This document shows, in pieces, positions 55,148 to 64,000 of a stretch of 64,000 bases of DNA; the stretch's first letter is position 1, and each line of letters begins with the position of its first letter. Source of the stretch: Mesomycoplasma ovipneumoniae (GTDB taxonomy: Bacteria; Bacillota_I; Bacilli_A; Mycoplasmatales; Metamycoplasmataceae); the NCBI GenBank assembly GCA_009756935.1, contig VZDP01000002.1, positions 1 through 64,000 on the forward strand, read 5' to 3'. The translations under genes and the position numbers were made by a program. The notes under the pieces are model-generated. The model saw only the letters and a list, made by a program, of their open reading frames with translations, did not search any database and was not told the DNA's origin.

Positions 55148-55870
55148 TTATTCCTTTCATAATTTATATTGTTGGTATAAATTATCTAATTTTTCCATGT
55201 AAGGGGTGTCGTCAAAGTATTTAGTTTCTTGTGCATTTACTCATAAAATTATAAGGTAAAGAACGAAAATTCTGTGTAATAATATTAATTTATAATTTAG
55301 TTTTCCATAGAAATTAAGAAAAATTTTTTCCTGATCATCATCTAACCTTGCAGATTCTATAAAATATGCAAGATCAAAATGTATGTCGCCTTGTGATGCA
55401 TATTCTCAATCTAAAAAGTAAATTTTTTTGTCTTTTTCAATCATGTTCATTAATCACAAGTCATTATGAAGTGGTTTGGTTTTGTCCATATTTACCAGAA
55501 TTTCGTTGATAAATGGGTTATATTTTTCAATTGTAGGGTTTTTTATCCCTTTTTCAGCTAGAATTTTTAAATATTGTTCTACCCGAAATGCATGGTTAGA
55601 TGGCGGAAAAACTAAATTTGAATTATGAATTTCCCTTAATTGATAAGCGATTTTTTGAAGCGATTCAGTGGTAATTTCGACATTAGATCCTTCAATTCAT
55701 TCTCAAATAATCTGTTCTTTTGAATCAAATATTAGTTTTGGAACAAAATCAAAATTTGATAAAATTGAATAATCAATTTGATGGTTCATTCCATTATAAA
55801 CTTTTTCTTGAATAAATTGTGAATCCTTGCGAAAAGATTTATTAGTAAAACCAATGGAAATTTTTTTCAT
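55148..55870 (-). CDS. Choline/ethanolamine kinase-like phosphotransferase
   Basis: The 240-residue protein has the LicA/aminoglycoside-phosphotransferase pattern: PLHNDLWLMNMI (catalytic HxDxxxxN-like loop) and FLDWEYASQGDIHFDLAYF (Mg-binding D-x-E). Mycoplasma homologues are usually called choline kinase-like. The likely substrate is choline or a related amino alcohol used for glycolipids or capsule, which is inferred. Ends KLWKE one base before the obg ATG. Confidence 0.85.
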
Positions 55871-55916
55871 GCTATAAATTTTATTAGATTTTTAGGATTT
55901 TAAGCTAATAATTCTT

Positions 55917-56017
55917 GCTAGGACAAAAATAAATGTTTGTTTATTCCGCCCTAGCGTAATATTTTAAGAAAAACTGCTAATTTTTTCTTAAAATAGGAAA
56001 ATTGGTCGATTTTTCCT
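55917..56017. other. Three consecutive hairpins in the recA upstream region
   Basis: GCTAGG-A-C...GCCCTAGC (55917-55955), ATTTTAAGAAAAA with TTTTTTCTTAAAAT (55961-55994), and AGGAAAAT with ATTTTTCCT (55995-56017) stand one after another. They occupy the divergent gap between the kinase-like gene and recA. They may be terminators for outside transcripts or part of a long leader. Confidence 0.55.
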
Positions 56018-56104
56018 ACTTTTGAGGTTTTTTTACAAAAAAAATTAACTTAAAATAAGAAAAAACAAGAAAATTATTTAACCCAATATTTAAAAAGGAC
56101 AAAA

Positions 56105-57118
56105 ATGACTGAAATTAACGACAAATCACTATTAAAACAAGCTCTAAGTGATATTAAGAAAAAATTTGGAAATGAATCTATCATGGTTTTAGGTGAAAAA
56201 CCACCGATTGACACTGAAGTTTTTTCCTCTGGAAGTATGGCCATTGATATGGCTCTGGGAATTGGCGGATTCCCAAAAGGTAGAATTATTGAAATTTATG
56301 GCCCTGAATCATCAGGAAAAACAACTATTACTTTGCACGCGATTGCCGAAGTTCAAAAGCGCGGCGGAATTGCTGCCTTTATTGACGCTGAGCACTCAAT
56401 TGATTCTCAATATGCAAAAAATTTAGGAATTGATATTGATAATTTAATTCTTTCTCAGCCAGATTCAGGTGAACAAGCTCTTGATATTGTCGATACATTA
56501 GCAAAAACAAAAGCTATTGACTTGATTGTTGTAGACTCGGTTGCCGCTTTAGTGCCAATGGCCGAACTGCAAGGTGAAATGAAGGACCAAGTAATTGGGG
56601 CTCAAGCACGACTTATGTCAAAAGCGCTTCGAAAAATAACTGCATCATTAAATAAAAACGGTACAACAGTTATTTTTATTAATCAAATTCGTGAAAAAGT
56701 AGGAGTAATTTTTGGAAATCCAGAAACAACTCCAGGTGGAAGAGGGCTAAAATTTTATGCTTCAATTCGTCTTGATGTTAGAAAAGTCCAACAAATTTCA
56801 ACAGGAAATGATATAACAGGGCATAGCGTAAAAATAAAAGTTGTTAAAAATAAGCTTGCAATTCCATTTAAAACAGCTTTAGTTGAAATTGTTTTTGCAA
56901 AAGGTATTTCAAAATCAGCAGAACTTATTCATTTAGGGGAAGAATTAGGTATCCTTACCAGAAAAGGATCATGATTTGCATATAATGGCGAAAATATTGC
57001 TCAAGGAAAAATGAATTTGAAGCTGTTACTTGAAAATAATGAAAAATTATTTAATGAAATAAAGGAGCAAATTACTGAAAAACTTAACGAAAATCAAAAG
57101 GAAAGTTCAGAAATATAG
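56105..57118 (+). CDS. recA: Recombinase RecA
   Basis: The 337-residue protein has Walker [10 protein letters not shown], the DSVAALVP segment, [12 protein letters not shown] and [12 protein letters not shown]. One TGA-Trp lies at residue 291. It forms filaments on single-stranded DNA for repair and recombination. AAAAGGA is upstream of the ATG. No LexA-type operator was looked for because mycoplasmas lack LexA. Confidence 0.97.
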
Positions 57119-57133
57119 TAAAATTATACCATA

Positions 57134-58666
57134 ATGTTCAAAAGAGCAAAATGGATTTTTTACTATTTTTTTTTATTAATTTTCCTTGCGGGTTTTAGCG
57201 GAACTATTTACATAATTTATGTTTTTCTGTCTAGAAATCTTGATTGAATCGCGATTTTAACACTTGTTTCAGTTTATAGTTCTACCTCGCTTTTTAATTT
57301 ATTTATTTTGCTACAAAGAAGAAGACATGAAGCAAAAATTTCATGGCTGATTGCTTGTTCTATTTTGCCAATAATTGGCCCAATTGCTTATATTTTTTTA
57401 GGGCGAAAATACTCAAATCACCAAAATGTTAAGCATTATTTTTCACAATATCAGTATTTTATTGGTTCAAGTAAAACTGATGAAAAGTTGTTAGAAAAAA
57501 TCCCTAAAACTGACCGAGATTTATTGGTTTATTCAAGTAAATATTTTTTATCTCCTGTTCAAAAATTTACCGGCGATTTAATTGTTGATGGTCATAGTTT
57601 TTTTGAAAAACTTTTTAACGACATTCAAAAGGCAAAAAAATTCATTTTTATTGATATTTATATTGTAAAAAACGACTTTATTTGAAAAAAATTAAAAAGA
57701 TTGCTAATCAATAAACGTAAACAAGGTGTAAAAGTTAAGATTATCGTCGATTCTTTTGGGACTTATTACATAAAAACTCGTCAATGGCTTGAATTAAGAA
57801 GTCAAAAAATTGAAGTTCTTTTGTTTAATGCCTTCAAAGTTCCTTTTATTTCAGGGCAAAGTTTTTATAGAAACCACCGAAAAGTTTTTCTAATTGATGG
57901 AAAAATTGTATATACTGGTGGAAATAATATTGCTGAAGAATACTCAGGTTTTGACAAAAATTTTGGCTATTGAATGGATTTAAATCTTCGACTTGAAGGT
58001 GAAATTGTCGAAACTTATTGCCGAAATTTCCTATTTCACTGGTCAAAGTGAGGCAAAAAAAATATTTCTAAATCCGAAATTAATAATTTTTGTAAACTTG
58101 AAGAAAGTAGCAACCAATCTACTAAAATAAAAAATTTAGGGGTTGTTATTCAAAATGGACCAAATTTGCCTGACTCATTGATTGAAGGTTTTATTTTAAA
58201 AAGTATTTATTCGGCCAAAAAAAATATTAAGCTTTTTTCGCCATATTTTGTGCCTACACAAAAAATTATCGACGCACTTAAGGACGTTTTACTTGCAAAA
58301 ATAGAGGTAGAAATTTTTATACCAGGCAGAAATGACATTTTATTGATCAAAACTTTTAATCACTATTTTGCATACAAACTGTTTAAAAAAGGTGCTAAAA
58401 TTTACTTTTTTAAGGAAATCTTTTTTCACGGAAAAGCAATAATTATTGACGATAATATTGGAATGGTCGGGACATCGAATTTAGATGCTAGATCTTTATT
58501 TTTCCAATATGAAACCAATTTATTTTTTAAAGGTAAAATTTTAAACAAGCTTTTAAATCACATCGACTTACTTAAAAAACAAAATATTATTGTTGAAGTA
58601 AAAGAATTTAATAAAATTTCTAATTTTTTTAAGTTTTTAATTTTCTTTTTGAAAACTTTGGCTTAG
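57134..58666 (+). CDS. cls: Cardiolipin synthase (PLD family)
   Basis: The 510-residue protein has two N-terminal membrane helices (about 8-30 and 38-60), a PLDc_N segment (ILPIIGPIAYIFLGRKYSN) and two HKD motifs: YRNHRKVFLIDGKIVYTGGN (about 252) and FHGKAIIIDDNIGMVGTSN (about 435). It condenses two phosphatidylglycerols. It starts 15 bases after recA. Frame continuity requires several TGA-Trp codons. Confidence 0.95.
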
Positions 58667-58714
58667 AAATTTGCTTTTTTATAGTATAATTTAACTTATT
58701 TTTGGTTGTTAGTC

Positions 58715-58948
58715 ATGTTAAAAACAGTTTTAGTTATTTTTATTGCGATTTTTGGTTTCCTGATTGTTTTAGTTTCGCTAATTATGTCACCACATTCAAA
58801 CTCATTCTCAGGAGCGCTAATCGGTTCGAGTGATTTGGATTTATTCCAAGTATCAAAAGAACGTGGTATCAAAAAGTTCACAAAATGAGCAATGTTTATA
58901 TTGGGCTTTATTTTTTTAGCTCTGTCGTTAATAATTAGGTTGTTGTAA
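58715..58948 (+). CDS. secG: Protein translocase subunit SecG
   Basis: The 77-residue protein has two membrane helices (about 2-23 and 57-76) flanking SFSGALIGSSDLDLFQVSKE, a SecG-like loop with RGIKKF. The TATAAT at 58684 could be its own promoter. It is immediately followed by rnr, a common secG-rnr pair. Confidence 0.9.
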
Positions 58949-58953
58949 AATTC

Positions 58954-61044
58954 ATGGAAATTATATCTCAAGAAAAACTCAAAAATTTTCTTAAAAACGA
59001 AAAGACTTTTATTGAAATTGTTAGAAAATTTAACGTGCCTTTTGACTTAAATCAACATTTGACGCATCAAATAAGCACTTTAATTGAAAATTTCCAGGTT
59101 TTCAAAACTCTGGAAGGTAAATATTATTGACCTAAATTTATAGAAACTCGGGTTGGTATTTTTCGTGCTACCCAATCCTCGTTTGGTTTTGTTGAAGATA
59201 AACAAAATCCAGCCCAAAAAAATAATATTTTTATACCCGGAAGATTTACTGCAAATGCTCTTGAGGGCGATGAAGTCAAAATTAATATTTATGTTGACAG
59301 ATTCAAAAGTGATCAATTTTTCGGTGTTGTTACTAAAATTATTCAGCGAAACACTAAGTTTTTAATTGGAAAAGTTGTTAAAAACGATAAATTTTGAGAT
59401 TTTGAGCCTATTAATTTTAAGGGGAATTTTTTCTTTCGCTGAAATTCAACTCAAGATCTAGAAATCAATAATTTTTATAAAGTAAAAATTATTGATTACC
59501 AAAAAAATGTGCTAAAATTGGATGTTATTCAAAAAATTGGACACAAATCAGAGCCTTTTTTACATGTAAAAATTCCTATAATTGAATCAGAAATTACTGA
59601 CACATTTAGCCCAGAAGTTCTGGCTGAATCTTCAAAAATTGAACAAGAAATAAAAAATATCGAGAAAAATAGAATAGATTTACGAAATGAACTTGTGGTA
59701 ACAATCGATGGTGATGATACAAAAGACTTTGATGATGCCATTTCCATTGAACAAACAAAAGAGGGAAATTTTCTCTTAAAAGTTCATATTGCAGACGTAG
59801 CTCATTATGTGAAACAAGATTCGGCAATCGATATTGAAGCCCAAAAAAGGGGAACTTCAATTTATTTGCCTCACATGGTAATTCCTATGCTGCCTGAAGA
59901 ATTATCAAACGGAATTTGCTCTTTGATGCCTAATGTCGACAGATTTACTATCACAATGGAATCTCTTATAAATAAAAAAGGTGAAAATTTATACATTAAA
60001 ATTTACCCTTCTGTAATTAATTCAAAATGGCGTCTAACTTATGAAAAAGTAAATAATTTTTTTGCTGGTTCATTTTCATTTGGTGATACAAATTTAGAGA
60101 ATATGTTAAAAAAGTGTTTGAATTTAAACACTATTTTGTCAAATTTTAAAAAAAAACAAGGCTATATTGACCTTGCGCTTGATGAAGTTAAAATTATTTT
60201 AGACCAAGAAGGATATACACAATCCCTAAAACTAAAACGAAGAGGAATTTCTGAAGAATTAATTGAAAATTTTATGATTAGGGCAAATGAAAATGTTTCG
60301 GAATTTTTAACTAAGAAAAAAATTCCGATTTTATACCGGATTCATGCAACCCCTGATCCTGAAAAAATAACAATTTTTAATCAAGTTATTAAATCTTTAG
60401 GCATACAACACAGCTTAAAATTAAATCCTAGTTCTAAAGAGTTTGCACATAAAATTAATCAAATAAAACTAGAAAATAATGACAATTTTCTTAAATATTC
60501 AATTTTAAGAACGATGCAAAAAGCAATTTATAGCACTGAAAACGAAGGGCATTTTGGTCTTGCAGCTACTTTTTATAGTCATTTTACTAGCCCTATCCGT
60601 CGTTATCCTGATTTGTTATTGCATAGAATTATTCATAACTTTTTGTTTCAAAAGAATGATGACATTGAAGGTTATAAGGAAATTTTGGAAAAAAATTCCT
60701 ATACAACAAGCGAATTAGAACAAAAAGCATTTAATTTAGAGAGAAAAATTATAAATATAAAAAAAGCTGAATATGTCCAAAATTTGATTGGAAAATCCTT
60801 TAGAGCACAAATAACTTCTATTATTAAATCCGGATTTTTTGTTGAAATTGACGGAATGTTTGACGCCTTAATAATTAATAAAACTCTTCCTGATAGCGAA
60901 AATGATCCTTATGTGTTAGCAGAAGATAATTTTTGTTTATACAATAAAAAACATAGATTTAAATTAGGCGAATTTATCGATGTTAAAATTGAAAGCGTCA
61001 ATATTTGAGACGGAAAAATTAGTGCTATTTTAACCAATTATTAG
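58954..61044 (+). CDS. rnr: Ribonuclease R
   Basis: The 696-residue protein has N-terminal winged-helix and cold-shock regions. The RNB catalytic domain has TIDGDDTKDFDDAISIE with the four Asp metal ligands, and HIADVAHYV, TSIYLPHMVIPMLPEELSNG and HFTSPIRRYPDLLLH follow; an S1 domain ends it. Four TGA-Trp codons occur. It degrades structured RNA. It is followed by an intact hairpin terminator. Confidence 0.97.
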
Positions 61045-61089
61045 TCTTATTTGTAAAAAATGCTGTAAATTACAGCGTTTTTTTAATTT
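61024..61089. repeat. Duplicated 3' end of rnr
   Basis: About 50 bp covering the last codons, the stop and the terminator left half of rnr recur at 61619-61670 with a few mismatches (TGCTATTTTAACCAATTATT versus GCTATTTTAACAAATTATTA). The remainder of the repeat, TACAGCG plus T run, continues at 63011 beyond the IS3 element. The duplicate brackets the dispersed element's copy at 61175-61620. Confidence 0.75.
61062..61084 (+). terminator. rnr Rho-independent terminator
   Basis: TGCTGTAAATTACAGC, a perfect dyad, followed by G and T7. The same dyad occurs as a second copy that the IS3 element has split. Confidence 0.85.
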
Positions 61090-61174
61090 CACGAGTTTCA
61101 CAGTTTGATGAGACAATTTTAAAAAAGCAAAATTACAAAATATTTAAACTACCTTTTTTAGCTAAAACACTCAC

Positions 61175-61620
61175 AAAAATCATAAAAAATACAACTACTA
61201 TTTAAACTCAATGCAAATAGAAAACTCGTTTTTATTTGCAGCGAGCCTAAAAAAACATATGAAGTTTTGAAAGAACAATAACCAAAAGCCCTAAATTTAT
61301 AGATTTCTAAACGGGTAAATTTAAGGCATTCCATTATATTTAAAAACATAATGGATAATTCGCATTTTCTGATTTTTTAGCCAAAGAACATAAGTAATTC
61401 CCCTTAATTCAATACAAAATTTATTAATTATTCTTAAGTGATGCTAATTATAACATAACTTTATTTTTGGCCAAGCATTTTTTTTTTTTTTTTTTGCAAA
61501 GACTTAATTTCAAAATAATAAAAATTGAGCTTTTAGTGTCAAAAAACCCGGATTTGCGGGTATTTTTTCATGTTTAGATTCACTAAAAAGTGAATTTTTA
61601 CCACCAAACCACCAGACTCA
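61175..61620 (-). repeat. Dispersed 446-bp element, copy M
   Basis: Nearly identical inverted counterpart of 23548-23993, reading leftward: 125-bp block, homopolymer of 18 A (61478-61495, T on the plus strand), promoter, ribosome site, ATG then GGC TAA, and a 63-codon open frame (61158-61349, minus strand). The conserved part of that frame is MECLKFTRLEIYKFRAFGYC. It converges on the 3' end of rnr. Function is unknown. Confidence 0.8.
61447..61495 (-). promoter_or_regulatory. Poly(A)-preceded promoter of copy M
   Basis: On the minus strand: A18, then TGC, TTGGCC (-35, 61469-61474), 16 bases, TATAAT (-10, 61447-61452). The layout is identical to copy P except for two more A residues and a C for T in the -35. 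Confidence 0.65.
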
Positions 61621-61690
61621 GCTATTTTAACAAATTATTAGTCTTATTTGCAAAAAAAATGCTGTAAATTAAACTAGGACAAAGAAAAGT

Positions 61691-61759
61691 AACACTAAGG
61701 TGTTGGCTTTTTTTGTCCGATTTTAGGAGGAGGCTAACACCAAAAGTGTTAGTTTTTTT
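61691..61759 (+). promoter_or_regulatory. Tandem terminator hairpins in the IS leader, attenuator-like
   Basis: AACAC-TAAG-GTGTT (61691-61704) is followed by GGC and T7; then CTAACAC-N5-GTGTTAG (61734-61752) is followed by T7. GGTGTTGGCT of the first region can also pair with GGCTAACACC of the second (two G-U pairs), so the structures are alternatives. Only about 33 bases separate them from the transposase ATG. Confidence 0.6.
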
Positions 61760-61792
61760 AAATTTTCAAATGCAACAAAAAGGAGAATACTA

Positions 61793-62971
61793 ATGTCAAG
61801 ACACTTTAAAAAAGACGAGTTTGATATGATTTATAAAATTTACAATGAATTTGGATTAAAAAAAACAATAAATTATATAAATGATATTTCGCCAGATACA
61901 AATTTTATAACCAGAGATCAACTAGTTCGAAGAATCAAAAAAATTATTAGATGCTATAATAATGGTATGCAAGACCAATTATTAGATAAAAAGGGTGCGA
62001 GGAGAAAGCCAGGGAGTGGCAAACCTAAAAAACAAATTGAACCCGATTGAAACGAATTTACAAAAGAAGAATTAATAGAAATAGCTAAGAGATATTACGA
62101 AACCAACAAAGATAAATCAAAATCAGGAAAACTTAGTGAAGCCAAAACGCTAAATATTCCCTACAGCAAATCTGCAAAAATTTTTAATGTATGCAGACAA
62201 GCAGTGGCAAAATCTAAAACTAGAGTTATAAAAGTAAAGGAGCACAAAAATGACGCAATAATTAAAAAATCCTTTCTTGATAACAAAGGTAGATATGGTC
62301 GCTTAAGGTTGAGTGCTTATATTTATATAAAATATAATATTTACATTAACCCTCGAAGTCTTGGAAGACATTTAAAAAGATTGAATTTAGTATGCAAAAT
62401 TAGAAAAAAAAGAAGAAAGAGCGAAATTAAGAACACCAAATTCGCACTGCCGGATATTGTTAAACGCGACTACAATGATAAATTAAATAGAAATATTTTT
62501 GCTACTGATGTTACATATATAAAAGCTCCTAGAGATGTTAAGGAAAACCATGTATTTTTGTCTGTAATAATTGAGCATAAAACTAAAAAAATCAGAGATT
62601 TTAAATTATCTGTAAGCAATGATTTTAATTTAGTTATGGATAATATAAAAACATTTAGGTCTATTGATAAAGATTTTGTTATTCATTCAGACCATGGATT
62701 TCAATACACTTCAAAAGTCTATATTGACAAAATAAATAAAATGGGAGGAACTGTTTCGTTGTCTCGCATAGGAAATTCTTTGGATAATAGGGAGGCTGAA
62801 TACTGATTTTCAATTATAAAAAGTGAATGCTTAAACGAGTTAAACTACAGTAAAATAACTTTTGAAGATCTGAAAAAAATAATTGCAGATTATATATTTT
62901 GATACAACAATTATAGAATTCAATCGATTTTAAATTGAAAAACACCACAGCAATATGCTATGATGTTATAA
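61793..62971 (+). CDS. IS3-family transposase, single continuous OrfAB frame
   Basis: The 392-residue protein is in one frame with TGA as Trp. The N-terminal HTH part is MSRHFKKDEFDMIYKIYNEF. The DDE integrase part has FATDVTYIKAP (first Asp), VIHSDHGFQYTS (second Asp) and NSLDNREAEYW (Glu). IS3 elements usually need a -1 frameshift between orfA and orfB; here none is needed. AAAGGAG lies before the ATG. The gene looks intact and potentially active. Confidence 0.93.
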
Positions 62972-63022
62972 TAATATTAAACTGTTACTTTTCTTTGTCC
63001 TAGTTTAAATTACAGCGTTTTT

Positions 63023-63625
63023 TTAATTTTTACTTTTTTTTCTAAAGATTTTATTTTTCAGTTTTTTTGAAATTCAAGGTTGAGCATGATCATAAAGAGA
63101 GACAATAAAAATTCCAATGGGACCAACAAAAATAAAAATATCTGCAAAATTAAATGTCCCACTTGACCTTACAAATGGCAAAAAAAGTAAATCTTTTACT
63201 TGATTATCATCCAAAATTCGGTCAATTTCGTTACCTCAATTCCCACCTAATAATATGGCCATAAAAACTGTAAGCGAATATTTTTTTGAAAAAGGAATCA
63301 AAATCAAAAGTATCAAACTTAATAAAAAGGCAAAAATATGAATGCCTGTAAAACCAATAAATTTATTAATTCCCGAAGTTACACCTTGATGCAAAAGTGG
63401 ACGAAAACCAATAAAACCTCATGAAATAATTTTGACGAAGCCTTTATCGGTTGATTCTCTATACTCTTCTGGGGTAAAAATTAAATTTTTTGTTAGTTGA
63501 TCAATTAATAAGGCAACTAAAATAACCAAAAAAGCAATCAAAATGTTTATTAATAAGCGTTTTTTGCCGATTTTAATATATTTTGAATTAATATATTTAA
63601 TAACGAGGTTAATTTTTGTTTTCAT
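63023..63625 (-). CDS. lspA: Lipoprotein signal peptidase II
   Basis: The 200-residue protein has four membrane segments. The catalytic signatures are GGNWGNEIDRI (the usual GGAxGNxxDR with a variant third residue) and TFNFADIFIFVG (the usual FNxAD). It starts MKTKINLVIKYINSKYIKIG, longer than usual before helix 1. It removes lipoprotein signal peptides. Its start lies inside the ileS 3' end (17-base overlap), so it is translationally coupled to ileS. Confidence 0.93.
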
Positions 63626-64000
63626 TCAAAACCTCAAAACAACGGTCACAAACATCTTGAATTGTTTCAAAATGGTTCCAACATCTTGGACATTTAGGTC
63701 AATTAAGATTATAAATGCTTATTTTGTCCTTAAATTCGACTTTTGCAACCATTAATAATTTCACAAGATCAAGTGATTTTAGAAAATTTGAGGAATTAGA
63801 ATCTAAAACAACAGCAATTTCATTTGAACGATTTATTTCTTTTGATTGAATTTTTTGCTCGATTAGTTGATAAACTGAATCTTTAACATCAAAAAATTCA
63901 GTTCATTTTTCGTCTAATTTTGGATCAAAATTAGACTTTTTAAAGAAATTTTCCAAGTGGATTGATGTTTGCTTTTCACTTTTTTGAACAAATTGATAAA
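63609..64000 (-). CDS. ileS: Isoleucyl-tRNA synthetase, C-terminal part, runs off the window
   Basis: The visible 130 codons end with the IleRS zinc-binding tail: WPKCPRCWNHFETIQDVCDR and C. The four-Cys pattern is CPRCW...CDRC. Before it is an anticodon-domain-like segment (DSVYQLIEQKIQSKEINRSN). Charging of tRNA-Ile is the known role. The catalytic domains lie beyond base 64000. Confidence 0.85.

Larger units (their letters stand above)
61666..63011. mobile_element. IS3-family insertion sequence, complete, with target duplication
   Basis: The element body is 61671-63006 (1336 bp). It is bounded by perfect 24-bp inverted repeats starting AAACTAGGACAAAGAAAAG, and AAATT is duplicated on both sides (61666-61670, 63007-63011). 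It carries one transposase gene. It split a terminator dyad (GCTGT/ACAGC) derived from the duplicated rnr end. One copy only in the window. Confidence 0.92.

Noticed and set aside
55917..55955. Reading the first recA-upstream hairpin as a relic of the IS3 element
   Set aside because: Only about ten bases (CTAGGACAAA) match the IS end and nothing of the transposase is nearby.

Overview
The window is AT-rich bacterial DNA in which TGA is read as tryptophan: many genes (lepA, der, dnaK, atpA, rpoD, recA, cls, rnr and a 1581-residue helicase-like gene) are only full length if TGA is sense. That, with very short intergenic gaps, a mannitol PTS and IS3/IS256 elements, points to a Mycoplasma. Its general make-up resembles the M. 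hyopneumoniae / ovipneumoniae / conjunctivae / dispar cluster, but the species assignment is inference.

Layout. 1-2.8 kb is accessory: the 5' end of an IS256-type transposase at the window edge, a nucleotidyltransferase-like gene with a heptamer-repeat frameshift, and a two-gene membrane module whose first gene carries one in-frame TAA. 3.0-7.6 kb is a mannitol locus (mtlA-mtlD-mtlF) divergent from an RpiR-type regulator, separated by about 850 bp with inverted repeats and a gene remnant. 7.8-9.7 kb holds two tandem paralogous membrane proteins. 9.8-12.1 kb is an adenine-methyltransferase gene abutting a probable restriction endonuclease. 12.1-12.7 kb holds direct repeats, a small gene and one copy of a dispersed repeat.

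12.8-55.9 kb is largely core genome on the minus strand: lepA, hup, der, cmk, dnaJ, dnaK (CIRCE operator), then uvrC (plus strand), a secreted SGNH-like protein, the giant helicase-like protein, tyrS-nfo-nif3, the macromolecular synthesis operon glyS-dnaG-rpoD, ffh, rpsB-tsf, recU, the F-type ATPase operon (atpB-E-F-H-A-G-D-C preceded by an AtpI-like gene), dinB, three unassigned genes, obg and a choline-kinase-like gene. 56.1-61.0 kb runs on the plus strand: recA, cls, secG, rnr. A complete 1336-bp IS3-family element sits between rnr and the convergent lspA-ileS pair.

The most unusual structure is a dispersed element present as two 446-bp copies in opposite orientation (23.5 and 61.2 kb) plus one partial copy (12.5 kb). 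Each full copy carries a conserved 125-bp upstream block, a long poly(A) tract (16 versus 18 A), a promoter, a strong ribosome-binding site and a start codon followed within five codons by a stop. Each lies beside a duplicated 3' end of the adjacent gene. This looks like a mobile or recombining, potentially length-switched promoter cassette. Other notable signals are the heptamer contingency repeat in the nucleotidyltransferase gene and an attenuator-like leader in the IS3 element. No rRNA, tRNA or CRISPR array was recognised.
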